64,000 nt of DNA from Planctomycetota bacterium. Its GTDB lineage: Bacteria; Planctomycetota; UBA1135; UBA2386. Shown here piece by piece: positions 35,097 to 44,200 of the stretch (position 1 is the first letter of the stretch; each line of letters starts with the position of its first letter). The DNA lies in contig JADLHO010000080.1 in the NCBI GenBank assembly GCA_020848735.1, positions 62,001 to 126,000 of the forward strand, given 5' to 3'. A program made the translations under genes and the position numbers. The notes under the pieces are model-generated. The model was not told where the DNA came from, ran no database searches, and saw only the letters and a program-made list of their open reading frames with translations.

Positions 35097-37082
35097 TTGG
35101 AACTCGCAGTCCTCGCCTTCTTCGCCCTCGCGACCGCAGCCTGGCTCGCACGCGACACGTCTCCACGATCCCGCGCGATCGGTGTGGGCGTCCTCGTCGT
35201 CCTGATCGCCGTCGGTTGGTCGCGCGAGGCGACGCGGGCGACGGCTGATCACGCGCTGCTGCCGAGCGTCGCCGAGACGGCCGGATTCACGAGTTCCTCG
35301 AGCTGTCGGGCCTGCCACCCCTCGCGCTACGCCTCGTGGCACCAGTCCTACCATCGGACGATGACGCAGGCGATCGACGCCGAGAATGCACTCGGCGACT
35401 TCGACGACGTCACCCTGGTCACGCGCGGCCGGACCACCCGGCTCTGGCGCCGGGGCCGCGAACTCTGGTGCGACACTGTCGATCCCTATTGGGAGATGGC
35501 GAACCAGGCCGTGCCCGCGGCCCAACTCGGAAACGACCCACCGCGCGTGACGGCGCGCGTGGTGATGGCGACCGGCTCCCACCATCGGCAGACCTACTGG
35601 CTTCGGCGACCTGCCGATCCGAGCCAGGTCGCGGCCGGCCTGCCCCCGGACGACGGTGCCTACCACCAATTGCCCTGGACCTGGGATGTCGCCGAGGCCC
35701 GGTGGATCCCCACGCAGGACTCGTTCCTCACGCCTCCGAGCGAGCGCGTGGAGCCGGGACTGCCCTGGAACACCTCGTGCAACCTCTGCCATTCCGTGGG
35801 CACGAGTCCTCATCTCACCCGTGATCCCGAACACGGCCGCGAGGTCTTCCACACCAGCAGCGTCGAGCTCGGTATCGCCTGTGAGTCGTGCCACGGCCCT
35901 GCCGAATCGCACGTGGACCTCCATCGCTCGCCCTGGCAGCGCTATCGCCGCCATCTGAGCGGTGACGACGAGGCCGACGCCACGATCGTCGATCCGCGTC
36001 GCCTCACCAAAGCGCGCAGCACGGAGGTCTGCGGCCAATGCCACAGCTTCCACAAGGAGCTGGACCTCCCGCGCTGGCGCGATCGGGGCGTGACCTTCCG
36101 GCCCGGTGACGTGCTCGCGGACACCAAGCGCGTCTTCCGGTTCGCGGCCGAACCGACCGATCCCGTGCTCCTCCAGCATCTGGCCTACGAACCCGACGCC
36201 CTGGCCGGTCGCTTCTGGAAGGACGGCACCATCCGCGTCGCAGGCCGCGAGTACAACGGCCTGCTCGAGTCGGCGTGCCATACCCGCGGCGAGATGAGCT
36301 GTCTCTCCTGCCACGCCTCGCACGCGTACGAGGCTCCGGCCGACCAGCTCCGCGCCGACGTCAGCACCCAGCAGGCCTGTGTCGCCTGCCACGCCGAGAT
36401 CGCGCGCGACGTGCCCGCGCACACCCATCACGCGGCCGGTTCCGGCGGCTCGGACTGCGTGAACTGCCACATGCCCCACACGACCTGGGGCCTCTTCACC
36501 GCGATGCGGAGCCACCGGATCGACTCTCCGAGCGCGAAGACCTCGTTCGAGACCGGTCGGCCCAACGCGTGCAACCAATGCCACGTCGATCGTCCGCTGC
36601 AATGGACGGCGGATCAGCTCGCCGCGTGGTACGGACACGAGCGCCTGACGCTCCCCGCGAAGCACCGCGAGGTCTCGGCCACCGTGCTCTGGACGCTCGA
36701 AGGCGATGCCGCTCAGCGGGCGATCGCGGCGTGGACCCTCGGCTGGGAGGAGTCCCGGCGGAGTGCGGGCGCGGACTGGCAACCGCTCTATCTCGGCATG
36801 TTGCTCACGGATCCCTACGCAGCCGTGCGCCGGGTCGCGGTCGACGCGCTGCGCCGCTTCCCCACGCATGCGGGCTTCGCCTACGACTTCGTCGCTTCGC
36901 CCGGACAACAGACGGAGCGGGCCCGCGCCGCACTCGGGATCTGGCAGGCGAGACGCGTCCGGCCCCCCGAGTCCAGGGCGGCAAACGTGCTCCTCGATGC
37001 CGCGAGCGGTGAACCGCTGCGCAGCCGCATTGCCGAGTTCTCGGCGCATCGCGACGACACACCGCTCCGCATCATCGAATGA
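35097..37082 (+). CDS. Membrane-anchored octaheme c-type cytochrome
   Basis: The product is 661 aa from a TTG start at 35097, the only start that keeps the N-terminal hydrophobic segments (about 1-17 and 27-41) as an anchor. Eight CxxCH haem motifs are present in order: CRACH (from residue 70), CNLCH, CESCH, CGQCH, CLSCH, CVACH, CVNCH and CNQCH (about residue 492). The middle spacing with 'ACESCHGPAESH' written as C-E-S-C-H-G-P is usual for the cytochrome c554 / multihaem family. After the haem region, about 150 residues look like HEAT-type helices ('DPYAAVRRVAVDALRRF'). It would carry electrons at the outer side of the membrane; the partners are unknown. It overlaps the next gene by ATGA. 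Confidence 0.88.
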   Translation: MELAVLAFFALATAAWLARDTSPRSRAIGVGVLVVLIAVGWSREATRATADHALLPSVAETAGFTSSSSCRACHPSRYASWHQSYHRTMTQAIDAENALGDFDDVTLVTRGRTTRLWRRGRELWCDTVDPYWEMANQAVPAAQLGNDPPRVTARVVMATGSHHRQTYWLRRPADPSQVAAGLPPDDGAYHQLPWTWDVAEARWIPTQDSFLTPPSERVEPGLPWNTSCNLCHSVGTSPHLTRDPEHGREVFHTSSVELGIACESCHGPAESHVDLHRSPWQRYRRHLSGDDEADATIVDPRRLTKARSTEVCGQCHSFHKELDLPRWRDRGVTFRPGDVLADTKRVFRFAAEPTDPVLLQHLAYEPDALAGRFWKDGTIRVAGREYNGLLESACHTRGEMSCLSCHASHAYEAPADQLRADVSTQQACVACHAEIARDVPAHTHHAAGSGGSDCVNCHMPHTTWGLFTAMRSHRIDSPSAKTSFETGRPNACNQCHVDRPLQWTADQLAAWYGHERLTLPAKHREVSATVLWTLEGDAAQRAIAAWTLGWEESRRSAGADWQPLYLGMLLTDPYAAVRRVAVDALRRFPTHAGFAYDFVASPGQQTERARAALGIWQARRVRPPESRAANVLLDAASGEPLRSRIAEFSAHRDDTPLRIIE

Positions 37083-37525
37083 CCGTCGACTCCAACCGGG
37101 ATCCGCTCGTCCGTCGTCATCTCCGCGCCGCCTGGCTCGGACTGCTCGTCTTCCTCTCCGCGGGTCTCGCGCTCGAGACCCTGCACGGCTTCAAGGTCGG
37201 GTTCTACCTCGACGTGGACCATTCGACGCGCCGGCTGATGTGGCGTCTGGCCCACGCGCACGGCACCCTGATCGCGCTCCTGCAGCTCGCCTTCGCCGTC
37301 TCCCTGCCGCTGATCGGAAGCGACGCGAAGGGACTCGCCCTCGCGTCGCGATGCCTCCTCGGCGCGCTGGTCCTGATGCCGCTCGGCTTCCTGCTCGGTG
37401 GGATCTGGATCCACCGCGGGGACCCCGGACTCGGGGTCCTGCTCGTCCCGCCGGGCGGGCTGCTGCTCTTCCTCGGCGTCCTCCTCACCTGGCGCGCGTC
37501 GCGCGCCGACGCGCCGAAGCCCTGA
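37079..37525 (+). CDS. Four-helix membrane protein coupled to the octaheme cytochrome
   Basis: The product is 148 aa. ATG 37079 overlaps the cytochrome stop codon. Four hydrophobic segments are seen (about 17-37, 60-80, 88-108, 118-138). Histidines occur in 'LAHAHGTLIALLQLAF' (residues about 57-60), near the membrane, so haem or quinone binding is possible. I do not recognise a family. The coupling suggests that it anchors or accepts electrons from the cytochrome, but this is inference. Confidence 0.6.
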   Translation: MTVDSNRDPLVRRHLRAAWLGLLVFLSAGLALETLHGFKVGFYLDVDHSTRRLMWRLAHAHGTLIALLQLAFAVSLPLIGSDAKGLALASRCLLGALVLMPLGFLLGGIWIHRGDPGLGVLLVPPGGLLLFLGVLLTWRASRADAPKP

Positions 37526-37547
37526 GCGACCGCGCCCGGCGCTCCAC

Positions 37548-37563
37548 GCGGGCCGCGGCCCGC
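37548..37563. terminator. GC hairpin between convergent genes
   Basis: The 6-bp stem gcgggc/gcccgc with the tetraloop cgcg lies 22 bases after the membrane-protein stop codon and 44 bases after the anti-sigma gene on the other strand. It could end transcription from both sides. No T tract is present. Confidence 0.35.
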
Positions 37564-37607
37564 AGCGAAGCGCGGCCGTCGACCCGCCAAGTCCGCGGAG
37601 TCGCCGC

Positions 37608-38459
37608 TCAGAGTCCGACGACGGCGACGATCTGCTCGGGCCGCTTGGCGCTGACGACGACACCGCCCGGCCTCTCCTTCGTGATGGCGAACGCGAAGGC
37701 GTCGTGGACGCGCAGCTTCGGATCGATCGGCACGACGAACTCGGGCCCGCTCTCGCCGGGCGCGAGGTCGAAGACGCCGCCGTCGACCGGCGTCGCCGTG
37801 TCCTGGGCGCGGTCGAAGATCCAGAGCTGGTATTGGAAGTCCCGCGGATCGTTCGGGGGCAGACCGCGGATGGTGAGGAAGCCGGCCTGCGCGCGATCGC
37901 TCCAGAGCACTTCGCCTTCGCAGCCCTTCGCCCAGGGCAGGCGACGGCTCTCGGGATGCTCGGCGAGGAAGGCCTCGCGCAGTTCGTGGGCCGGCGCGGC
38001 GGAGGAGGCCGAGCGAGCCCAGCTCACGTAGAGCGCGATCGCCGCGGCACTCGCCGCGATCAACCACGGCAAGGCGAGGGACGCCGCGCGCCGCGGCCGT
38101 GCGACGCCCGGCAGCGGCGGGACGCCAGGGCCGGGCACCGCGGTCCGCGGCGACGCGCTCCGGCGCGGTCCCGCCGCCTTCGCCGCGAACTCGAGCGCGG
38201 AGACGCGGAGCCGCTCGCGCAGACCCGCGGACATCGGCTCCACGCCGTGCAGGGCGAGAGACGCCACGAGGGACGCGCTCACGCGCTCGAAGGCCGCGAG
38301 CTCGCGCGCGACGGCATCCTGATCGTCGACGTCGCGCAGCTCGCGCAGTTCGTGCTCGTCGAGGTTCTCGAGCACCGCTCCCGCGCAGAGTTCGGCGAGA
38401 CGCTCCCGACCCTCGGGCGGAGGCACTGCGGAGCCACGATCCGCGGGCGGGCGGCTCAT
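37608..38459 (-). CDS. RskA-like anti-sigma factor
   Basis: The product is 283 aa. The N-terminal 110 residues form a cytoplasmic helical domain with 'LAELCAGAVLENLDEHELREL', like anti-sigma binding regions. One membrane helix is at about residues 128-145 ('LPWLIAASAAAIALYVS'). The extracytoplasmic part is an anti-sigma-K/RskA-type domain: 'RDFQYQLWIFDR', 'PVDGGVFDLA' and 'AFAFAITKERPGGV'. Its ATG overlaps the stop of the sigma gene, the standard arrangement, so it holds that sigma factor inactive at the membrane. It is not a cupin-type ChrR, although its neighbours are those of a ChrR-like regulon. The inducing signal is unknown. Confidence 0.88.
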   Translation of the reverse strand: MSRPPADRGSAVPPPEGRERLAELCAGAVLENLDEHELRELRDVDDQDAVARELAAFERVSASLVASLALHGVEPMSAGLRERLRVSALEFAAKAAGPRRSASPRTAVPGPGVPPLPGVARPRRAASLALPWLIAASAAAIALYVSWARSASSAAPAHELREAFLAEHPESRRLPWAKGCEGEVLWSDRAQAGFLTIRGLPPNDPRDFQYQLWIFDRAQDTATPVDGGVFDLAPGESGPEFVVPIDPKLRVHDAFAFAITKERPGGVVVSAKRPEQIVAVVGL

Positions 38460-39010
38460 CGCGCACCTCCCTCGTCGACGACGATGCCGAGCGCCTCGCG
38501 GATCCGCATGAGTCCTCGCCGGGCGAGGCTCTTGACGGTGCCGAGCGGCATTCCCGTCTGCTCGCTGATCTGCGTGTGCGTACGTCCCTGCAGCAGCGCG
38601 AGCTCGAGCACCTTCTGCTGCTCGACGCGCAAGGTCTGGAAGGCGTCGTGCACGCGCCGCGACTCGTCGGCGAGTTCGACGCGATCCACGACGGGACGCG
38701 CGGGGACGAGGTCCTGATCCGCAAAGGCCTCCGCCGCGGGGCGTGCGCCCCGTCGGCGGGCGCGGTCGATCAGACGCCGTCGCGCGATGGTGACGATGAA
38801 GGTGCTCTCGGCCGCGATGGTCGCGTCGTAACGCGCCGCGCTCTTCCAGACCTCGAGGAAGATCTCCTGCACCGCGTCCTCCGCGTCGTGCAGGTTCGGC
38901 GAGGAGCGCCGCGCCAACGTCCAGACGAGCTGTCCGTAGCGATCCTGGAAGTCCTGCATCGCGGCGGGATCACCGGCGGCGATGCGATGGAGAACGCTGG
39001 ACTCGGTCAT
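38456..39010 (-). CDS. ECF sigma factor
   Basis: The product is 184 aa from ATG 39010. Region 2 is 'LHDAEDAVQEIFLEVWKSAA' and region 4 is 'VEQQKVLELALLQGRTHTQI' followed by 'SEQTGMPLGTVKSLARRGLM', the helix-turn-helix that reads the -35 element. This is the usual size and order for extracytoplasmic-function sigma factors. It is coupled (ATGA) to the anti-sigma gene and stands 100 bases after the DUF2878 gene on the same strand. Seven genes from the desaturase to the anti-sigma factor thus point one way, and the lipid genes upstream are likely targets. That regulatory link is inference from order and from known regulons. Confidence 0.93.
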   Translation of the reverse strand: MTESSVLHRIAAGDPAAMQDFQDRYGQLVWTLARRSSPNLHDAEDAVQEIFLEVWKSAARYDATIAAESTFIVTIARRRLIDRARRRGARPAAEAFADQDLVPARPVVDRVELADESRRVHDAFQTLRVEQQKVLELALLQGRTHTQISEQTGMPLGTVKSLARRGLMRIREALGIVVDEGGAR

Positions 39011-39110
39011 CGGCGCCTTCACGCGGGCACGGCATTCGAGCACCGCGGCCCGCCGCCCGCAACGCGACGGATTCCGCCGCGTGAGATCCACGCTGGTCGT
39101 CGCCATCAGC

Positions 39111-39653
39111 TCACCACGCGGCGATCCTCGCCGCGTTCTGCCGCGCGGCGACGGCGCACGGCGTGTAGACGGCCCAGAGCGCGGCGATGGCCGCGAGCGC
39201 CAGCGGACGATCCGCGCCGATCCGCAGCGCGCCCAGCCGCTCTCCCGCGACGACCGCGAGCGGCCCCCCGAGGGCACCGAACGCGATCGACCACACGCTG
39301 CGGCCGCGCAACCAGCGCAGGCTCGTGTCGAGCAGGATCGGGAAGAGCAACCACAGCGCGGCATACCAGAGCGGCAGGCCGAGCACGGGGCGGGACCCGT
39401 CGTCGAAGCAGACGGTGCCGAGCGCGACGAGCCCGGCATCGGCGAGGAGCCCCGACACGCCGAGGACGCCGATCGCGAGCGCTTCGCGGCGCCTCTCCCC
39501 GCGTCGCGTCAGCAGGCCGAGGTGGAGTGCGCGGACCACGAGTGCCGCGCCCGGACCGAGGAACGGCTGCCCGGCCCGGCCCGCGAACACGCACGCGAAC
39601 CAGGCGAGCTGGAAGAGCGCGAAGGCGGACAGGCTGCGCAGACTCGCCGACAT
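39111..39653 (-). CDS. DUF2878-type membrane protein
   Basis: The product is 180 aa with about six hydrophobic segments. 'LWLLFPILLDTSLRWLRG' followed by 'AFGALGGPLAVVAGERLGAL' matches what I remember of DUF2878, a small membrane family often encoded with cyclopropane synthase, DUF1365 and DUF1295 genes. It begins 4 bases after the stop of the cyclopropane synthase gene. Function is unknown; the company suggests a membrane-lipid step. Confidence 0.72.
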   Translation of the reverse strand: MSASLRSLSAFALFQLAWFACVFAGRAGQPFLGPGAALVVRALHLGLLTRRGERRREALAIGVLGVSGLLADAGLVALGTVCFDDGSRPVLGLPLWYAALWLLFPILLDTSLRWLRGRSVWSIAFGALGGPLAVVAGERLGALRIGADRPLALAAIAALWAVYTPCAVAARQNAARIAAW

Positions 39654-39657
39654 GGCG

Positions 39658-40995
39658 TCACGCGACGGGCAGCGGGAGACGCGCGCTCAACGCCGCGCGC
39701 GTGGACAGGATCGGACTCGGCCGCGCATCCGGCCGCGCGAACACGTACTGCCCGAGGCCGAGGAAGCGCTCCGCGAAGCCCGCCTCGCAGTAGCGGAGGT
39801 AGTACTCCCAGAGCCGGAGGAAGCGCTCCGAGCGGCCGCTCGCGCGCAGGGCCTCACGGTTCGCGAGGAAGCGTTCGCGCCAGAGCCGCAGGGTGCGCGC
39901 GTAATGCACGCCGAACTCCTCGAAGTGCACCAGCCGGAGATCGGAGCCCGCGGTCGCCGCGTCGAGCAACGCCGTCGTCGAGGGGATGAAGCTGCCGGGG
40001 AAGACCCAGCGCTTGATGAAGTCGACCTCCCGCAGGGCCCGCGCATAGTGCTGGTCGGCGATCGTGATCGCCTGCATCGCCAGCACGCCGTGCGGTTCGA
40101 GCAGCTCCGCGCAGCGCCCCAGGAAGCGCGGCAGGAAGGGCGCGCCGACCGCTTCGACCATCTCGCAGTGCACCAGCTTGTCGAAGCGGCCACGCAGATC
40201 GCGGTAGTCGTCGCGACGGAGGTCGATGCGGTCGCCCAGGCCGGCCGCGGCGATGCGCGCCCGTGCACCCTCGTATTGCTCCTGGGAGATCGTCGTCGTG
40301 GTCACGTGGCAGCCGTAGACGCGGGCCGCGTGCATCGCCAGGGCGCCCCAGCCGGTGCCGATCTCGAGCAGTCGGTCACCGGGTTGGAGATCGAGCTTCA
40401 AGCAGAGCCGATCGATCTTCGCGATCGAGGCCTCGGCCATCGTCGCGTCCTCGCGCTCGAAGACACCGCAGGAGTACGTGAGCGTGGGGTCGAGGAAGCT
40501 CTCGAAGAACTCGTTGCCGAGGTCGTAGTGCTCCGCGATGTTGCGCCGGCTGCCGCGCCGGGTGTTCGCGCGCAGGGCGTGGCCGAGACGCAGCAGCGGC
40601 GCGACGAGCCGCGTGAGGCCGCTGTCCAGACCGTCGAGCACTGCGCGATTGCGCAGCATCACGCGGACCAGCCGGGTGAGATCGTCGCAATCCCAGGCAC
40701 CGTCGACGAACGACTCCGCGGCCCCGAGCGAGCCGCGGGCCACGAGGGCGGTCCAGAACGTCGGCGACGCGATGCGCAGCACGACCGCGTCGTCCGCGGA
40801 GCACGCCGCGCCGAACTCGAAGCGTTCGCCGTCGACGGCATCCTCGAACGTCAGGCGACCGTTCCGCAGCGAGCGCAGCCTCGCGACCGCGAGGCGCCGC
40901 GCCCAGGCCGCACGGAACGGCAACGGGCGGATCGGCGGGAGAGCGCGGAGGGCGGTCGGTTCGGGTGCCCGCTGCGCGTCGCGTGGAAGGGTCAT
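39658..40995 (-). CDS. cfa: Cyclopropane-fatty-acyl-phospholipid synthase
   Basis: The product is 445 aa. ATG 40995 is preferred over longer frames, which add unrelated Arg-rich sequence. The N-terminal domain has 'LVARGSLGAAESFVDGAWDC', then the family signature 'IAEHYDLGNEFFESFLDP' and 'TYSCGVFERED'. SAM motif I is 'LLEIGTGWGALAMHAA', and 'HCEMVEAVG' and 'QAITI' follow. The enzyme adds a methylene bridge from S-adenosylmethionine to the double bond of membrane phospholipid acyl chains. The double bond could be made by the desaturase three genes upstream. A second, shorter relative is at 44992. It lies 20 bases after DUF1365 and 4 bases before DUF2878. Confidence 0.93.
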   Translation of the reverse strand: MTLPRDAQRAPEPTALRALPPIRPLPFRAAWARRLAVARLRSLRNGRLTFEDAVDGERFEFGAACSADDAVVLRIASPTFWTALVARGSLGAAESFVDGAWDCDDLTRLVRVMLRNRAVLDGLDSGLTRLVAPLLRLGHALRANTRRGSRRNIAEHYDLGNEFFESFLDPTLTYSCGVFEREDATMAEASIAKIDRLCLKLDLQPGDRLLEIGTGWGALAMHAARVYGCHVTTTTISQEQYEGARARIAAAGLGDRIDLRRDDYRDLRGRFDKLVHCEMVEAVGAPFLPRFLGRCAELLEPHGVLAMQAITIADQHYARALREVDFIKRWVFPGSFIPSTTALLDAATAGSDLRLVHFEEFGVHYARTLRLWRERFLANREALRASGRSERFLRLWEYYLRYCEAGFAERFLGLGQYVFARPDARPSPILSTRAALSARLPLPVA

Positions 40996-41015
40996 GGCCG
41001 CAGGTTTCGCGCGGC

Positions 41016-41783
41016 TCAGGCCGGCGGATGCACGGCGCGTCCCGGGTGCGGATGGAACGGGACGCCGCGCAGCTTGAGGCGCAGCGCCTGCCAATAGATG
41101 GCGAGCAGGACCAGGCCGGTGATGAAGGGGCGACGCAGCACGGCAGCGGCGAGCGCCCAGCCGCCCAGTTCTCGCCGCTCGAGCTGGAGGACGGCGTCGA
41201 ACCAGGGCTCGCCGTCCTGGAGGTTCTGCATCCGGATGCCCAGGTCCCGGCCCGGGACGTCGAGTCGCCAGACGTAGTCCTGCGCCATCCGCATGAAGGG
41301 CGAGACGTGGAAGCGCTTCGCGAAGCGCGCCACCGCCACGCCATCCTCGCCGACGCGCGCATCCACGACGTAGGCGTGGCGTTCACCCCACGGCGTGTTG
41401 GTGATCTCCGCGAGCACCGCTTCGAGCGTCGTGCCGTCGGCGGCGAAGCAGTAGTAGAAGCTCACCGGATTGAAGGCGAGACCGAGGCAGCGCAGGTGCG
41501 AGAGCATGCGCACGGGGCCCGCCGGTCGCCGGCCGAGCTCCGCCTCCACGCGCGCGAGCACGGCCTCGCGCAGCGGCACCGCGGGATCCCCGAAGTAGTC
41601 GGAGCGGTGCCAGGCGAAGAGGTTCCGTCGCCCGACCGACCAGAACCAACGCCCGCGGAACACCGCGTGGAGCTCGTCGAGGTCGAGATAGAGGAGGTGC
41701 AGGCGATAGCGGAAGGCGTGGCGTCGCGGTCGATGCCGAGCGTGACGCACGACCCCCACGTAGAGCGCGCTCGCCCGACTCAT
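41016..41783 (-). CDS. DUF1365 family protein
   Basis: The product is 255 aa. ATG 41783 overlaps the FAD enzyme's stop codon. 'VRHARHRPRRHAFRYRLHLL' at the start, 'CLGLAFNPVSFYYCF' in the middle and 'KRFHVSPFMRMAQDYVWRL' are the DUF1365 signatures. The family regularly sits with an FAD-dependent amine-oxidase-like enzyme and a cyclopropane synthase, as here. It is thought to take part in modification of unsaturated fatty acids; its chemistry is not established. Confidence 0.92.
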   Translation of the reverse strand: MSRASALYVGVVRHARHRPRRHAFRYRLHLLYLDLDELHAVFRGRWFWSVGRRNLFAWHRSDYFGDPAVPLREAVLARVEAELGRRPAGPVRMLSHLRCLGLAFNPVSFYYCFAADGTTLEAVLAEITNTPWGERHAYVVDARVGEDGVAVARFAKRFHVSPFMRMAQDYVWRLDVPGRDLGIRMQNLQDGEPWFDAVLQLERRELGGWALAAAVLRRPFITGLVLLAIYWQALRLKLRGVPFHPHPGRAVHPPA

Positions 41784-43066
41784 GCGAAGTCCAGGCCGAA
41801 CTGGCGCGCGACGGTGACGGCGGAGCGGCAGCCGTCCTCGTGGAAGCCGTAGCCCCAATAGGCCCCGCAGTAGTACGTGCGCCTCACCCCGCTGATCTCG
41901 GCATGGCGCGCCTGCGCGGCCACACCGTCCGGCGTGTAGAGGGGGTGGTGGTAGACCATGCGCCGGAGCACGCGCGCGGGGTCGATCGCGGCGTCGCGAT
42001 TGAGCGTGACCAGATAACGCTCCTCGGCCTCGAGCGACTGCAGGACGTTCATGTCGTAGGTCAGCGTCGCGCCGGACGTCGCCCGCTCGCCGTCGAGGTC
42101 CAGGTGATAGTTCCACGCCGCGCGGGCGCGCGGCCGCTTCGGCAGGAGCCGCGTGTCCGTGTGCAGCAGCGCGGTGTTGGCCTGGTAGGGGATCGCCCCC
42201 AGCACCTCGCGTTCGGCCGCGCTCGGATCGACGAGCAGCTGGAGCGCCTGGTCGGAGTGGCAGGCCAGGACCACGGAGTCGAAGCGTTCGGGCGCCGCGC
42301 CGCGCACCGTCAGCTCCACGTGACCGGAGTGCCGCGCGACGGCGACGACCGGCGAGGCGCGGCGGATGCGCTCCGCGAAGGGCGCCACGAGCTTCTCGAG
42401 GTAGCTGCGCGAACCGCCGCGGATCACCCGCCATTGCGGACGGTCGTCGACGGTCAGGAACCCGTGGTTGTGGAAGAAGCGCGCGAAGTACACCGCGGGG
42501 AAGCCGAACATGCGGCCCGGCGCGGTCGACCAGACGGCCGCCCCCATCGGCACGAGGTAATGCCGCACGAAGCGTTCCGAGTAGCGGCCGCGCACGAGGA
42601 AGGCACCGAGCGTGATCGACGCGTCGACCCCGGCGGTCCCGACCTGCTCGAGCAAGGCGAGCGCCTCGAGGTTGAAGCGCAGGATCTCCTTCAGCATCCC
42701 CCAGAACGACGGACGGAGGAGGTTGCGACGCTGGGCGAACAGCGTGTTCAGCGAGGTGCCGCAGTACTCGAAGCCGTTCGTCTCGTCGCGAACGGAGAAG
42801 CTCATCGAACTCGGTTGGGTCGCGACGCCGAGCCGCTCGAGCAGACGCGTGAAGATCGGATAGGTGCGCTCGGTGTAGACGATGAAGCCGGTGTCGATCG
42901 CCAGCCGTCGGCCGCCGGCGTCGACGTCGACCGTGTGCGTGTGGCCCCCCACGCGCCCCTCCGCCTCGAACACGGTCCCCTCGTGGTGCGTCGCGAGCAG
43001 ATGCGCGGCGAGGCAGCCCGCGATCCCGCTGCCGACCACGGCGACGCGTTGACGGGTCGCACTCAC
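41780..43066 (-). CDS. FAD-dependent amine oxidase-like oxidoreductase
   Basis: The product is 428 aa from a GTG at 43066 that overlaps the desaturase stop codon. The N-terminal FAD site is 'VAVVGSGIAGCLAAHLL' (GxGxxG), with 'EAEGRVGGHTHTVDV' as the second-strand acid and GG region. The middle has 'NGFEYCGTSLNTLFAQR' and the C-terminal flavin contact is 'YYCGAYWGYGFHEDG'. It belongs to the flavin amine oxidase superfamily, in the branch always found beside DUF1365. In alpha-proteobacteria, related genes act on cyclopropane-type or furan fatty acids. It probably oxidises a lipid acyl chain at the membrane; the exact reaction here is not known. Confidence 0.92.
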   Translation of the reverse strand: MSATRQRVAVVGSGIAGCLAAHLLATHHEGTVFEAEGRVGGHTHTVDVDAGGRRLAIDTGFIVYTERTYPIFTRLLERLGVATQPSSMSFSVRDETNGFEYCGTSLNTLFAQRRNLLRPSFWGMLKEILRFNLEALALLEQVGTAGVDASITLGAFLVRGRYSERFVRHYLVPMGAAVWSTAPGRMFGFPAVYFARFFHNHGFLTVDDRPQWRVIRGGSRSYLEKLVAPFAERIRRASPVVAVARHSGHVELTVRGAAPERFDSVVLACHSDQALQLLVDPSAAEREVLGAIPYQANTALLHTDTRLLPKRPRARAAWNYHLDLDGERATSGATLTYDMNVLQSLEAEERYLVTLNRDAAIDPARVLRRMVYHHPLYTPDGVAAQARHAEISGVRRTYYCGAYWGYGFHEDGCRSAVTVARQFGLDFA

Positions 43067-44034
43067 GACCGCCCTCGCCTCGGCGTGCGTCGACCCTCGA
43101 GCACATGCCCCGGCACGGGCGCGAGGTCGTGGACGATGCCGAGCTTCGCCAGGACGAGCAGTCCGTACCAGGTGAGGTCGAGCTCCCACCAACGGAAGCC
43201 CTGGCGCGCGGCCACGGGATAGAAGTGGTGGTTGTTGTGCCAGCCTTCGCCGAAGGTCAGGAGCGCGAGCAGGAAGCTGTTGCGGCTCGTGTCGGGCGTG
43301 GGATAGCGACGCGACCCGAAGAGATGACCGAGGCTGTTGATCGACGAGGTCCCGTGGAACAGCAGCGTGGTCGAGACGAAGAAGCCCCACACCAGGAGCT
43401 GCGGCCCCGAGGTCGCGAGCGACGGCGCGACCGCGGCCAGCAGCTCGCCGAGCGCATAGGTCCCCCCGGCGAGGGCGAGGGGCGCGATCACGTCGAAGCG
43501 GTCGAGGAAGCGCAGCTCGGGGAAGCGGGCGAAGTCCGGGATCTGCTGCAGGTCCGTCGCGAAGTTGCGGCGCGTCGTGAACCAGAGCACGTGGCTCCAC
43601 AGCACGCCCCGGTCGTGCGGTGAGTGCGCGTCGCGCCCGGTGTCGGCGTGCTTGTGGTGGCGGCGATGGTGCGCCGCCCACCACAGCGGTCCACGCTGGC
43701 CGGCGGCGTTGCCGAGCGCGGCGAAGAGGAACTGCACGAACCGCGACGTGCGGAAGGCGCGGTGCCCGAAGTAGCGGTGGTAGAAGGCGGTGATCGCGAA
43801 CATCCGCACCGCATAGGCGAGCGCACACGCGACCAGCGCGGTCGTGCTCACTCCCACCACGAAGACGAACGCGCACCCGACGTGCAGCGCGAGGAAGGGC
43901 ACGAGCCGCAGCCAGTCGATCGCGTCCTGGTCGGCGCCCTCGTTGCGACGCTGCGCAGCCCGCGCGTCGAACCAGGACGCCAGCGTCGCCAGGCCGCGCA
44001 CGAGGGGATGGGAAGAGGACGGTTTCGCGATCAT
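43063..44034 (-). CDS. Delta-9-type fatty acid desaturase (membrane di-iron)
   Basis: The product is 323 aa from ATG 44034. Three His boxes are present in order: HRYFGH, then [13 protein letters not shown], then GEGWHNNHH, with two pairs of membrane helices between. This is the stearoyl-CoA desaturase-like layout of bacterial and eukaryotic delta-9 enzymes. It introduces a cis double bond into a saturated acyl chain, using O2 and an electron donor. It is the first gene of the minus-strand group and would supply the unsaturated chains that cyclopropane synthases need. It is divergent from DUF1295 over a 166-base gap that likely holds both promoters. Confidence 0.94.
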   Translation of the reverse strand: MIAKPSSSHPLVRGLATLASWFDARAAQRRNEGADQDAIDWLRLVPFLALHVGCAFVFVVGVSTTALVACALAYAVRMFAITAFYHRYFGHRAFRTSRFVQFLFAALGNAAGQRGPLWWAAHHRRHHKHADTGRDAHSPHDRGVLWSHVLWFTTRRNFATDLQQIPDFARFPELRFLDRFDVIAPLALAGGTYALGELLAAVAPSLATSGPQLLVWGFFVSTTLLFHGTSSINSLGHLFGSRRYPTPDTSRNSFLLALLTFGEGWHNNHHFYPVAARQGFRWWELDLTWYGLLVLAKLGIVHDLAPVPGHVLEGRRTPRRGRS

Positions 44035-44200
44035 CGGGCGGGCGCTCGGAGTCGCCGCGGGGCGCCGCCCGGTTCTGGTCCGAAGGGGCAGGACCGGGTG
44101 ACGAGCGCGGACTTCGCAGGCCGGACCCGCGCGGATGCACCGGCACACCGCGTCGATCCGATCGCATCCGCGTGTGCCCGCGCTGCGAACTCCGCGCCCG

